The position numbers and the translations under genes were made by a program. The notes below the pieces were generated by a model. That model saw nothing but the letters and a program-made list of their open reading frames with translations. It was not told the origin of the DNA and searched no databases. Below, in pieces: positions 36,122-47,095 of a stretch of DNA of 64,000 nucleotides (position 1 is its first letter; each line of letters begins with the position of its first letter). The stretch lies in NCBI RefSeq assembly GCF_003033925.1, contig NZ_CP028365.1, positions 2,604,001 through 2,668,000 of the forward strand, in the 5' to 3' direction. This DNA comes from Tannerella serpentiformis (lineage in GTDB: Bacteria; Bacteroidota; Bacteroidia; Bacteroidales; Tannerellaceae).

Positions 36122-36838
36122 ATGAGGAATAATGAACAACTGAATCAGACGGTAGCGCGGAGTGTGTGGCAGGACTTCCTGCTGTTTTTGAAAGACCCGC
36201 ATGCGGCGGGTGCTACCATTTACCGCTGGGGGACGCTCGGGCTGTTTGCCGTGCTCCAGTTGCTGACCTATCTGTGTGTGTTTTCGAAGGGGTGGATTAC
36301 CCAAAAACCAATGATCGATGCGTCGAACCTTGTGGCGCTCACCCCGGAGAAGCTGCTGCGGTACATCCTGCTGATCCCCTTAGTTGAGGAGCTGGGCTTT
36401 CGAGGCTTCCTGCTTTTCCACAAAAAGAAATACGTGGTGATAGCCGCCCTGCCCATACTCTTTCTTCCCTATTCGCTCGGAGAAAGTTGGTGCGGAGAGC
36501 TGCCGTGGTTGCGTTATCCGTTGATGCTACTGGTGGCGCTGTGGCTCGGATCGATGTTGGTAAACAGGAAAGCCCGCGATTGGACGCTGGGCTTGATTGG
36601 CCGACATAAGCGTGTGTTGATCTATGCCTCCTCGATCGCCTTTGGTTGCGTACATCTGATGAATCACGACCACTTTGCAGTGATCAACCTGTTGCCGATT
36701 GTGCCCAAGGTGGTCTCCGGACTGTTCAGAGCCTATGTGACGGTGAGGAGCAATAGCATCGTACCGTCGTGGCTGTTTCATGCGGCGAATAATTCGGTGG
36801 CGTCGTTGATACTCTACGTGTGTAGCCTCAGCCTGTGA
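36122..36838 (+). CDS. CPBP-family intramembrane glutamic protease
   Basis: A 238-residue membrane protein of the CPBP/Abi family (type II CAAX prenyl endopeptidase-like). The three family motifs are visible: E89-E90 with R94 in VEELGFRG, F174-x3-H178 in AFGCVHLMN, and H220 in SWLFHAANN. Several hydrophobic segments flank them. In many bacteria such proteases mature or give immunity to peptide bacteriocins. The start at 36122 is chosen because everything upstream in the frame is repeat array. It overlaps the next gene by 4 bases, forming a three-gene module with an ABC-type permease and ATPase. Confidence 0.85.
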   Translation: MRNNEQLNQTVARSVWQDFLLFLKDPHAAGATIYRWGTLGLFAVLQLLTYLCVFSKGWITQKPMIDASNLVALTPEKLLRYILLIPLVEELGFRGFLLFHKKKYVVIAALPILFLPYSLGESWCGELPWLRYPLMLLVALWLGSMLVNRKARDWTLGLIGRHKRVLIYASSIAFGCVHLMNHDHFAVINLLPIVPKVVSGLFRAYVTVRSNSIVPSWLFHAANNSVASLILYVCSLSL

Positions 36839-37842
36839 AACGTGCTCTTACGGCTTACCGCCTCTACCTCGGGCTGCGACTGCGATCCTTGGCGCGGCTG
36901 TTCGGTGCGCTGCCTGTGGTGGCCAAGGTGCTGTTTGCGGCCATTGCCGTAGCCGTCGGTTACGGATTGCATCGGGCGGAGCTGCCTCATGAGGCGTCGG
37001 CTGCGGGATGGGCGGTAGGCGTGTTTGTAGCCGTTGGCACGGGCGTGTGTCGCATGGGGCGCACGGAGCTGGCGCTGCTTGACGAGCTGGGCATACGTCC
37101 CGCGTTTGTCTTCGTCGGTCGCTGCCTATTGCTGTCCGTGCCCTTCTTCCTGCTCGATGCGTGGGCGGGGCTGTTGGCTGCGACGGTGGGCACGGCGGTC
37201 ACGACGATGCTGTCGTGCTATCGTCTGCGCGACCTTTCCGCGAACGGAGGGGCGATCCTTCAGCGACTGCGTTTCGGTGGGCCACTTGCCGCGGCCTACG
37301 TGTGGATCGCAGGCTATCGGTCGGGGGCGCTGTGGGCCGGCCTGATCGGGGGTGCGCTGCTGCTCCTTGCTCTCGCGAATGGCAATGCAGACATGGCCGG
37401 CGTGTCCATAGGCGTGATGGTTTGCGCACCCGCCTTGACGGTCTATTACAGGCACCCGGATCCGTCGCCCTTCCTGCGCGTCTACCGAAGCGCCGCGTAC
37501 CTCGTGCGTCGCAAGGCCACAGAGGGTGCGCTCTGCACGCTCATTCCGATCGGCTGGAGTCTGCCGCTGTCAGTCGCAGCCTTCCCCGATCGCGCGGGAT
37601 GGTTGGCCGGCGTTGCGGGCCTGTCGGTCTATGTGGCGATGGTGCTTCTTTACGCCGCCTATGCCTTTTATCCTCACCTGCTCACGTCTATTGTAGTGGC
37701 GGGCGTGTTGATCGTGGGGTCGGCCGTGTGGCTGTCGGTTGTGCCTGTCGGCGTGGCCGTCGCCTCGTTGGCGGTCATTCTCGTGGGGCTGCACGGATTG
37801 TCCATCTATAATATGAAGCATTTCTTATGTCCTACCACTTAA
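36835..37842 (+). CDS. Polytopic membrane protein, probable ABC permease
   Basis: A 335-residue very hydrophobic protein with about eight predicted membrane segments. It has no recognisable family motif. The start is GTG at 36835, overlapping the stop of the CPBP gene, and its end overlaps the ATPase gene by 16 bases, so translation of all three genes is probably coupled. That context makes it the membrane part of an ABC transporter or a related membrane complex. An alternative view is an immunity-type membrane protein. The substrate is unknown. Confidence 0.75.
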   Translation: MKRALTAYRLYLGLRLRSLARLFGALPVVAKVLFAAIAVAVGYGLHRAELPHEASAAGWAVGVFVAVGTGVCRMGRTELALLDELGIRPAFVFVGRCLLLSVPFFLLDAWAGLLAATVGTAVTTMLSCYRLRDLSANGGAILQRLRFGGPLAAAYVWIAGYRSGALWAGLIGGALLLLALANGNADMAGVSIGVMVCAPALTVYYRHPDPSPFLRVYRSAAYLVRRKATEGALCTLIPIGWSLPLSVAAFPDRAGWLAGVAGLSVYVAMVLLYAAYAFYPHLLTSIVVAGVLIVGSAVWLSVVPVGVAVASLAVILVGLHGLSIYNMKHFLCPTT

Positions 37843-38507
37843 ACATCATCCGGCAGGAATACGGCCGACGGACCTTACTCCACGACCTCCGACAAGACTA
37901 TGCCGCGGGCCGCATCCACGGCTTCTTGGGCGAGAATGGCGCGGGCAAGACGACGCTCTTTCGGTGCATGGCCGGCCGATTGCCCTTCGAGGGCGAGCCG
38001 ATGTTTTCGCCCGAGACGCGTGTCGGGTTCCTGCCTGCCGAGCTGTACATGTATCCGATGATCACTGGGCGGGAGTTTCTGCGATTCTACGTCACGGCTC
38101 GCGGCCTGCCCTATGACGCCGCTCGGCTCGAGCGACTCAATGCGGCCTTCGAGCTGCCGCTTGATGAGTACGCCGAAGTCTACTCCACGGGGATGCTGAA
38201 AAAGCTCTATCTGATGGGGCTGCTTTTGCAGGACAACGCCGTGCTGCTGCTTGACGAGCCATTCAACGGTCTCGACTTCCGCTCCTCGGCCTTCGTCACG
38301 GCCCTACTCACGGAGTATCGGCGGCGGGGGCAGACCGTCTTCGTGGCCTCGCACGATCTGGATCACCTGCTGAGTTACGCCGACACGCTCTCTTGGCTTC
38401 GCTGCGGCACGATGACGTACTATCCTGATCGCACCGCGTTTGAGGACGTACGGCAGGCTATCCGCCGTGAGGCCGCAGAGCGAGTGCGAGGCGCCGACCT
38501 GCTGTGA
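37827..38507 (+). CDS. ABC transporter ATP-binding protein
   Basis: A 226-residue ATPase with Walker A GENGAGKTT at 35-43, a degenerate signature STGMLKK at 120-126, Walker B VLLLDEP at 139-145 and the switch histidine in VASHDLDHLL. The family resembles CcmA-type export ATPases. It overlaps the membrane protein gene upstream by 16 bases. The module CPBP protease, membrane protein, ATPase suggests peptide export, processing or self-protection. Confidence 0.92.
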   Translation: MSYHLNIIRQEYGRRTLLHDLRQDYAAGRIHGFLGENGAGKTTLFRCMAGRLPFEGEPMFSPETRVGFLPAELYMYPMITGREFLRFYVTARGLPYDAARLERLNAAFELPLDEYAEVYSTGMLKKLYLMGLLLQDNAVLLLDEPFNGLDFRSSAFVTALLTEYRRRGQTVFVASHDLDHLLSYADTLSWLRCGTMTYYPDRTAFEDVRQAIRREAAERVRGADLL

Positions 38508-38532
38508 ATGGTCGCCGATCAATAGAAAGAAT

Positions 38533-38580
38533 GCCGGGTACACGATGGGAACTCTCTCCCACATGTACCCGGCATTCTTC
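38533..38580. terminator. CCGGGTAC-family hairpin between converging units
   Basis: GCCGGGTACA pairs perfectly with TGTACCCGGC across a 21-nt loop, followed by ATTCTTC. It separates the ABC module from obgE. Confidence 0.75.
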
Positions 38581-38611
38581 GCTTGCGGTATATGTTACGG
38601 TTGGCCGCGGC

Positions 38612-39751
38612 TTATTCTTCTTCCCAATCGAACTCGAGATCGGCGTCAGCGTCGTCGGCGTCTTCCTCTTCGGGAGGGATGTCCCACGCTTCGTCGTCGT
38701 CGGCCATGAGGCTCATATCCATGTCGCGGTGGACGATGGCGTCGGCGTCGTGGAAGGTCTCGCGGTTCAGCTCTTGCCAGAGCAGGTCCTTCAGCTCGGT
38801 GATGCCCTGCCCCGTGACGGACGAGATGAAGCGACAGGGTAGGTCGTCCGGCAAGTCGGCCGACAGCGCCTCGGTCAGCTCCTCGTCGAGGAGGTCGCTC
38901 TTGGTGATGGCCAGTATGCGACTCTTGCCCATCAGCTCCGGGTTGTAGCGCTCCAGCTCTCGCAGCAAGATCTCGTACTCCTTACGGATGTCATCTGCAT
39001 CGGCGGGCACCATGAACAGCAGCAAAGCGTTGCGTTCAATGTGGCGGAGGAAGCGCAGCCCGAGTCCGCGGCCGTCGCTGGCGCCCTCGATAATCCCCGG
39101 GATGTCGGCCATGACGAACGAGCGATTGTCACGCCAGCTGACGATGCCCAGGTTAGGCTCCAGCGTGGTAAAGGGATAGTCGGCGATCTTCGGCTTGGCG
39201 GCTGAGACGACCGACAGCAACGTCGATTTGCCTGCATTGGGGAAGCCCACCAGCCCGACGTCGGCCAAGAGTTTGAGTTGCAGCACCACCTTACGCTCCT
39301 GAGCCGGCTCGCCCGGCTGAGCGTAGCGCGGCGCCTGATTCGTGGCTGTCTTGAAATGGGTGTTGCCAGCGCCGCCGCGTCCGCCTTTGAGCAGCATCAC
39401 CTGCTGCCCGTCCTCGGTGACGTCGCAGAGGTATTCGCCCGTGTCGGCGTCGAAGGCCACCGTGCCGCAGGGCACCTCGATGATGCGATCCTCGCCGTCG
39501 CGCCCGGTGCTGCGTTTGGCGCCGCCGCTGCGGCCGGAGGTGGCCACCACGTGACGCTCGAACTTGAGGTGCAGCAGCGTCCAATAGTTCCGATTGCCGC
39601 GCAGATAGACGTGTCCGCCCCGTCCGCCATCGCCGCCGTCGGGCCCTCCGCGCGGGATGTACTTCTCGCGGCGGAAGTGGGCCGACCCGGCGCCGCCCTT
39701 GCCCGAGCGGCAATAGATCTTGACGTAGTCAACGAAATTCGATTCAGCCAT
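38612..39751 (-). CDS. obgE: GTPase ObgE/CgtA
   Basis: A 379-residue ribosome-associated GTPase involved in 50S assembly and stress response. The glycine-rich Obg fold occupies residues 1-155 ([31 protein letters not shown]). The G domain has G1 [10 protein letters not shown], switch [13 protein letters not shown]3 [10 protein letters not shown] and G4 ITKSDLLDE. The C-terminus is a strongly acidic tail ([19 protein letters not shown]). Its start immediately follows the stop of adk, so it is the third gene of hpt-adk-obgE. Confidence 0.97.
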   Translation of the reverse strand: MAESNFVDYVKIYCRSGKGGAGSAHFRREKYIPRGGPDGGDGGRGGHVYLRGNRNYWTLLHLKFERHVVATSGRSGGAKRSTGRDGEDRIIEVPCGTVAFDADTGEYLCDVTEDGQQVMLLKGGRGGAGNTHFKTATNQAPRYAQPGEPAQERKVVLQLKLLADVGLVGFPNAGKSTLLSVVSAAKPKIADYPFTTLEPNLGIVSWRDNRSFVMADIPGIIEGASDGRGLGLRFLRHIERNALLLFMVPADADDIRKEYEILLRELERYNPELMGKSRILAITKSDLLDEELTEALSADLPDDLPCRFISSVTGQGITELKDLLWQELNRETFHDADAIVHRDMDMSLMADDDEAWDIPPEEEDADDADADLEFDWEEE

Positions 39752-40330
39752 TTATCTGTCTTTGACGCGGTCGATGGCCTCAGCAATGCGTTCGAAAATC
39801 TCCTCGATTCGTCCGATGCCCTTGATGGCGACGTGCTTCCCTTCGCCGATGTAATACGTAGCCAGGGGGGCCGTCTGGGTGTGATAGACGTCGAGTCGGG
39901 CCTTGATGGTCTCCGGATTGTCGTCTGATCGGCCGGAGATCTTGCCGCGCTCGATGAGTCGGTCTACCAGCTCGTCGTCCTCCACCTGCAGGTCGAGCAG
40001 GATGTGGATGTCTGTGCCGCGTTCGTTGAGCATCGTCTTGAGCGCCTCGGCCTGCTTCAGGGTGCGGGGGAAGCCGTCGAAGATGACGCCCTTCGATCCG
40101 TGCTTGCCATCGAGGAAGTCAGCGATGAGACGGACGATCAGATCGTCGGGTACGAGTTGCCCGCGGTCGATGTATTCCTTAGCCGTTCGTCCCAGCTCGC
40201 TGCCCTGGCTGATGGCTTGGCGCAGCATGTCGCCGGTAGAGATATAGTCGAAGCCGTAACGCTCGACGATCATTTTGCTTTGTGTCCCTTTGCCTGAGCC
40301 GGGTGCACCGAATATTACGATATTGAACAT
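39752..40330 (-). CDS. adk: Adenylate kinase
   Basis: A 192-residue short-form adenylate kinase that balances AMP, ADP and ATP. It has the P-loop FGAPGSGKGTQS, the AMP-binding TGDMLRQAI and the family signature FDGFPRTLKQAEA. The LID is short (LIERGKISGRSDDNPETI), as usual in Bacteroidetes. It lies 13 bases after hpt and directly before obgE. Confidence 0.97.
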   Translation of the reverse strand: MFNIVIFGAPGSGKGTQSKMIVERYGFDYISTGDMLRQAISQGSELGRTAKEYIDRGQLVPDDLIVRLIADFLDGKHGSKGVIFDGFPRTLKQAEALKTMLNERGTDIHILLDLQVEDDELVDRLIERGKISGRSDDNPETIKARLDVYHTQTAPLATYYIGEGKHVAIKGIGRIEEIFERIAEAIDRVKDR

Positions 40331-40343
40331 AGTGCTATAGAGA

Positions 40344-40886
40344 TTAGAGTTCTACGATTTTATAGATGTCACGCGCCATGCGTCCGCGCCCGTCGTAATC
40401 GAGCCCGAAGCCGACGATGAAGTCGTTGTCGATCTCCATACCCACGTAATCCGGGCGGAGGTCGCACTGCAGCGATCCGGGTTTAAGCAGCATGGTGGCC
40501 AGGCGTACGTCGCGGACACCCTCTTGGCGCAGTCGCTGGGTGACGTATTGCATGGTCAAGCCCGTGTCGATGATGTCCTCCAGGAGGACAATCGGGCGCT
40601 CGGTGTCTTTGTTGCGTATGGGCAGCAGTTCGCGGACGATGCCGTCGGACTTGGTGCCGTGATACGACGAATAGGCGGCAAACGTCAGCTCAGACTGGGG
40701 CGAGAGTCGGCTCACCAATTCAGATACAAACATGAATGCGCCGTTGAGGATGCCCACATAGAGCGGGTCTCGACCCTCCATATCGCGGCGTATTTCTCCG
40801 GCCATACGATCAATGGCCGCCACAATTTCCCTCTCCGGGATATAAAGCTCGAAGGCTTTGTCTTTTAGCCGTAACTGTTTATTCAT
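40344..40886 (-). CDS. hpt: Hypoxanthine phosphoribosyltransferase
   Basis: A 180-residue purine-salvage enzyme that converts hypoxanthine or guanine plus PRPP to IMP or GMP. The PRPP site is VLLEDIIDTGLTMQYV; the N-terminal GILNGAFMFVSEL and the late YVGMEIDNDFIVGFGLDYDGRGR are family marks. The frame also opens with GTG one codon earlier (40889), but the ATG at 40886 is the more natural start. First gene of hpt-adk-obgE, with a TATATTTG promoter box upstream. Confidence 0.96.
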   Translation of the reverse strand: MNKQLRLKDKAFELYIPEREIVAAIDRMAGEIRRDMEGRDPLYVGILNGAFMFVSELVSRLSPQSELTFAAYSSYHGTKSDGIVRELLPIRNKDTERPIVLLEDIIDTGLTMQYVTQRLRQEGVRDVRLATMLLKPGSLQCDLRPDYVGMEIDNDFIVGFGLDYDGRGRMARDIYKIVEL

Positions 40887-40911
40887 CACGTTATCCAGTT
40901 GTTAAGGCGGG

Positions 40912-40919
40912 CAAATATA
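40912..40919 (-). promoter_or_regulatory. -7 box TATATTTG of hpt-adk-obgE
   Basis: TAnnTTTG match on the minus strand 25 bases before the ATG. Confidence 0.6.
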
Positions 40920-41009
40920 GACGATAATTCGAGGGGCTTTTTGGATAGATAAGGCGTGAGTGCGACATGGAAGGCCTCTGTCGAGGCTGGGGGAAAGTGG
41001 AGCTTGACC

Positions 41010-41107
41010 AAACAGGCGCCTGTTTGGCATTACACAAAATGCAGGGCCCTAAACAGCTGCCTGTTTACTCTCGCGCAGACTGGAGTGCCCCAAACAGGCG
41101 CCTGTTT
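41010..41107. repeat. Mini-array, 3 palindromes 41 bp apart
   Basis: AAACAGGCGCCTGTTT occurs at 41010 and 41092, and AAACAGCTGCCTGTTT at 41051, so the spacing is 41 bp twice. The rest of the units hardly match, unlike the longer arrays. It lies in the 374-bp gap between the divergent hpt and ligA genes. A relative of the CCTCTGCCGAGGC block from 7611 is just upstream at 40976-40989. Confidence 0.85.
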
Positions 41108-41226
41108 GCCTTCCCTAAGTTGTTGCGCTTTGAGGATGGCATTATGGTGGCGCAAAAGGCACTCTCGGGGGAGCAGAGAGGGATTGCTGCGGGGCAGAGG
41201 CCCGATAAAGATTTCGGCCGGCTGTT

Positions 41227-41234
41227 TACTTTTG
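41227..41234 (+). promoter_or_regulatory. -7 box TACTTTTG of ligA
   Basis: TAnnTTTG match 26 bases before the ATG. Confidence 0.6.
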
Positions 41235-41260
41235 CGTCCGACAAAGGTTTTTTAGAGTAA

Positions 41261-43800
<2,540 letters not shown>

Positions 43801-43827
43801 ACTAAGGACTGAAAGACCGTAGAAGGC

Positions 43828-44718
43828 ATGGCTCTGATTGATTTGAAAGGCATGGGGATCGCACTGGTGACACCGTTCAAGGCGGACGGCAGTGTGGATT
43901 ATGAGGCGCTCGTGAAGCTGGTGGAATATCAGGTGCAGAACGGCACGGACTATCTCGTCGTGCTCGGCACCACGGCCGAGACGCCCACCCTGACTGAGAC
44001 GGAAAAGGCGGAGATCAAGCGGCTGGTCGTGACGCAAGTGCGCCGACGCGTGCCCGTCGTCCTTGGCGTGGGTGGCAACTGCACACGCGCCGTTGTCGAT
44101 ACGCTCCGACAGGCCGACTTACAGGACGTGGACGCCATCCTCTCCGTCGTTCCCTACTACAACAAACCCTCGCAGGAGGGCATCTTCCGCCACTACGAAG
44201 CCATCGCCGAAGCCACCACGCGCCCCGTGATCCTCTATAACGTCCCCGGACGTACGGGCACGAACATGACCGCCGAGACGACCCTACGCCTGGCCCGCAC
44301 CTTTCGCAACATCGTCGCCGTCAAGGAGGCCTCGGGGAACATCAAACAGATGAACGACATCATCAAAAACAAGCCGGCCGACTTCCAAGTCATTTCCGGT
44401 GACGACGGCATCACCTATCCTCTTATTGCACTTGGTGCCGTGGGCGTCATCTCCGTCATCGGCAACGCCTTCCCTCGCGAATTTAGTCGCATGGTGCGTC
44501 TGGCTCTCGAAGGCGATTATGACAATGCGCGCGTCATTCATTCGCGTTTCATGGAGCTCTTCGACCTGCTTTTCGTCGACGGTAACCCTGCCGGTGTCAA
44601 GAGTATGCTCAACATGATGGGCTTCATTGAGAATCGCTTACGACTGCCCCTCGTACCTACGCGACTGACCACTTACGAGAAGATTCGAGAGATCCTGAAC
44701 CGACTGCAAGACAAATAG
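43828..44718 (+). CDS. dapA: 4-hydroxy-tetrahydrodipicolinate synthase
   Basis: A 296-residue TIM-barrel aldolase that condenses pyruvate and aspartate semialdehyde in the lysine and diaminopimelate pathway. Family marks are GIALVTPFKADGSVDY, the VVLGTTAETPTLTETE loop with the two threonines, the catalytic tyrosine in ILYNVPGRTG, and the Schiff-base lysine K166 in VAVKEASGN. It is the third gene of the ligA unit. Confidence 0.97.
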   Translation: MALIDLKGMGIALVTPFKADGSVDYEALVKLVEYQVQNGTDYLVVLGTTAETPTLTETEKAEIKRLVVTQVRRRVPVVLGVGGNCTRAVVDTLRQADLQDVDAILSVVPYYNKPSQEGIFRHYEAIAEATTRPVILYNVPGRTGTNMTAETTLRLARTFRNIVAVKEASGNIKQMNDIIKNKPADFQVISGDDGITYPLIALGAVGVISVIGNAFPREFSRMVRLALEGDYDNARVIHSRFMELFDLLFVDGNPAGVKSMLNMMGFIENRLRLPLVPTRLTTYEKIREILNRLQDK

Positions 44719-44807
44719 CCGTCGGGGATTTGCCCAGAACCATTATAGCCCCTATTTTCGGGCCGTTATTTCATTCAAGTATTGATTAATAAAAACAGAA
44801 ACGAACC

Positions 44808-45062
44808 ATGACAAGGACAATCACATTCAATGAGCTCCGGTCAATCAAGGACCGTCTGCCTGATGGTACCATTCATCGCATCGCTGAAGATCTCGGCGTG
44901 ACGGTTGAGACTGTACGTAACTACTTCGGTGGTGAGAATTACAAAGACGGCAAGAGCTGCGGCCTGCACATCGAGCCGGGTCCTGATGGCGGCATCGTCA
45001 TGATCGACGACACAGCCATTCTCGATCGCGCGCTGGACATCCTCGGGATGCAGAAAGTGTAG
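44808..45062 (+). CDS. Small DNA-binding-like protein (helix-turn-helix)
   Basis: An 84-residue protein with a probable helix-turn-helix in its first half: IKDRLPDGTIHRIAEDLGVT followed by VETVRNYFGG, which reads like a recognition helix. The second half (HIEPGPDGGIVMIDDTAILD) is conserved-looking. Bacteroidetes genomes carry similar short proteins, whose role is unknown to me. It is preceded by a short AT-rich leader and followed by a clear terminator, so it is monocistronic. Confidence 0.8.
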   Translation: MTRTITFNELRSIKDRLPDGTIHRIAEDLGVTVETVRNYFGGENYKDGKSCGLHIEPGPDGGIVMIDDTAILDRALDILGMQKV

Positions 45063-45118
45063 ATCGCCGTACGATCCTGAGATGCTCACATACCCAAAGT
45101 GAGATCGGAATGACGACA

Positions 45119-45168
45119 CGAAGATCCCGGGCAGCAATGCAAGTCAGCACGATGTCCGGGATCTTTTT
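45119..45168 (+). terminator. Rho-independent terminator
   Basis: AAGATCCCGG pairs with CCGGGATCTT and ends in a T-run. Confidence 0.85.
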
Positions 45169-45190
45169 TACCCCTCGCCCATCCCCCTTC

Positions 45191-45885
45191 CGAGCCTCGG
45201 AAATGGGTCCCACCTTCGGGAGAGGTCACTTCCGAGCCTCGGAAATGGGTCTAACCTTCGGGAGAGGTCATTTCCGAGCCTCGGAAATGGGTCCAACCTT
45301 CGGGAGAGGTCACTTCTGAGCCTCGGAAATGGGTCCAACCCTCGGGAGAGGTCACTTCCGAGCCTCGGAAATGGGCCCAACCTTCGGGAGAGGTCACTCC
45401 CGAGCCTCGGAAATGGGTCCAACCCTCGGGAGAGGTCACTTCCGAGCCTCGGAAATGGATCCAACCTTCGGGAGAGGCCATTTCCCGAGTCAGGAAATGG
45501 GTCCAACCTTCGGGAGAGGTCATTTCCCGAGTCAGGAAATGGGCCCAACCCTCGGGAGAGGCCATTTCCCGAGTCAGGAAATGGGTCCAACCTTCGGGAG
45601 AGGCCACTTCCCGAGTCAGGAAATGACGCCAACCTTCGGGAGAGGTCATTTCCCGAGTCAGGAAATGGGTCTAACCTTCGGGAGAGGTCATTTCCCGAGT
45701 CAGGAAATGGGTCTAACCTTCGGGAGAGGCCATTTCCCGAGTCAGGAAATGGGTCTAACCTTCGGGAGAGGCCATTTCCCGAGTCAGGAAATGGGTCTAA
45801 CCTTCGGGAGAGGTCATTTCCCGAGTCAGGAAATGGGTCTAACCTTCGGGAGAGGTCATTTCCCGAGTCAGGAAAGGGCGCCAAC
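45191..45885. repeat. Tandem array, 17 units of exactly 42 bp
   Basis: The AAATGGG motif is found at 45201 and then every 42 bp to 45873 with no insertion or deletion over 672 bp. Two subfamilies follow one another: the first seven units carry TTCCGAGCCTCGGAA (7-bp arms round one base), the last ten TTTCCCGAGTCAGGAAA (8-bp arms with one mismatch). Both share ACCTTCGGGAGAGG. It separates the small DNA-binding-like gene from the universal stress gene. Confidence 0.94.
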
Positions 45886-45958
45886 GATCGAATGACTACC
45901 CCGCCCCAATCACTCACATTACTCTACGCATCAATCATTCAAAAGGAGGACCATAGAC

Positions 45959-47080
45959 ATGGAAAAGCAATTAGTCACCCTGGCCATTCATACGTATGAA
46001 AAGGCTCAAATCCTCAAGACGCTGCTCGAGGCCGAAGGCATCGAGGCGTACATCCACAACGTGAATCAGATCCAGCCCGTCATCTCGGCCGGTGTGCGTG
46101 TGCGGATCAACGAGAAAGACCTGCCGCACGCCCTACGCATCATCGAGGACACGCAGTGTCTGAGCGAGGCGACCGACGAGCAGGGCGCCGACGAGAACGC
46201 TCCCAAGAAGGTGCTTATCCCCATCGACTTCTCGGACTACTCCATCAAGGCCTGCGAGACGGGCATCCGCCACGCCGCCCGCATTGACGCCGAAGTCATG
46301 CTCCTGCACGCCTACTTCAGCGCCTACATCCCCTCGGCGCTACCCTTCGCCACGCGTGATCCGATCGTGACCGGAACGGCCGGCAACGAGTCCATCCAAG
46401 CCGTCTATAAGCGCGTCCAGACCGACATCGAAAACATGTGCACGCTGATCAATCGCAAGATGGAAAGCGGCGAGTGGCCCCGGGTGAAGTACAACTACAT
46501 CCTCAAGGAAGGCGTGCCTGAGGAGGAGATCCTGGAGTACGCCAAGGAGTATCGCCCGACGCTCATGGTGATGGGCACGCGCGGCAAGAACCAGAAGAAT
46601 ATCGACCTGATCGGTAGCGTCACGGGCGAAGTGATCGAGCAGACCCAGACGCCGCTCTTGGCCATCCCGGAGCATGTCCCTTACAGCGACCTGGGCGAGT
46701 GTCGCCGCGTAGCCTTCGCCACGTCGTTCAACAAGCGCGACATCGAAGCCTTTGGGCGCTTTGTCACCATTTTCAAGGAATACCCCGTGCAGATCGAGCT
46801 GTTCAACATCTCCACCAGCCACAACGAGTGGAACGAGATCCGTCTGGCCGGCATGGACGAGTACCTCACCAAGCAACATCCGGGCCTCAATATCGAGCAC
46901 ACCGTGTTGCACGACGGCGATCTGCTCGACTCCATCCAGACGTTCGTCGAGGAGAAGCGCATCGACATGATCGCCTTCAGCACCTACCGTCGCAGCATGA
47001 TCACACGCATCTTTAACCCCAGCATAGCCCGTAAGATGATCTTCCACGGCAACACCCCCCTGCTGGTGATTCCTATTTGA
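45959..47080 (+). CDS. Tandem universal stress protein with DUF2007-like N-terminus
   Basis: A 373-residue cytoplasmic protein. Residues 1-70 (LVTLAIHTYEKAQILKTLLE and VRVRINEKDLPHALRIIED) look like DUF2007, a putative signalling domain. Residues about 83-235 are a UspA domain (KKVLIPIDFSDYSIKACETG, then LMVMGTRGKNQKNIDLIGSV with the ATP-binding glycine pattern). The rest is a second, diverged Usp domain ending KMIFHGNTPLLVIPI. Unusually for this phylum the start has a strong AAAAGGAGGA sequence 9 bases upstream. It precedes ansA by 15 bases. Confidence 0.88.
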   Translation: MEKQLVTLAIHTYEKAQILKTLLEAEGIEAYIHNVNQIQPVISAGVRVRINEKDLPHALRIIEDTQCLSEATDEQGADENAPKKVLIPIDFSDYSIKACETGIRHAARIDAEVMLLHAYFSAYIPSALPFATRDPIVTGTAGNESIQAVYKRVQTDIENMCTLINRKMESGEWPRVKYNYILKEGVPEEEILEYAKEYRPTLMVMGTRGKNQKNIDLIGSVTGEVIEQTQTPLLAIPEHVPYSDLGECRRVAFATSFNKRDIEAFGRFVTIFKEYPVQIELFNISTSHNEWNEIRLAGMDEYLTKQHPGLNIEHTVLHDGDLLDSIQTFVEEKRIDMIAFSTYRRSMITRIFNPSIARKMIFHGNTPLLVIPI

Positions 47081-47095
47081 TAACCGCATCGCAAC

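Noticed and set aside
45168-45917. 249-residue minus-strand repeat protein
   Set aside because: Product of a frame-preserving 42-bp array; no start signals, no composition typical of a real protein, similar open frames on both strands.
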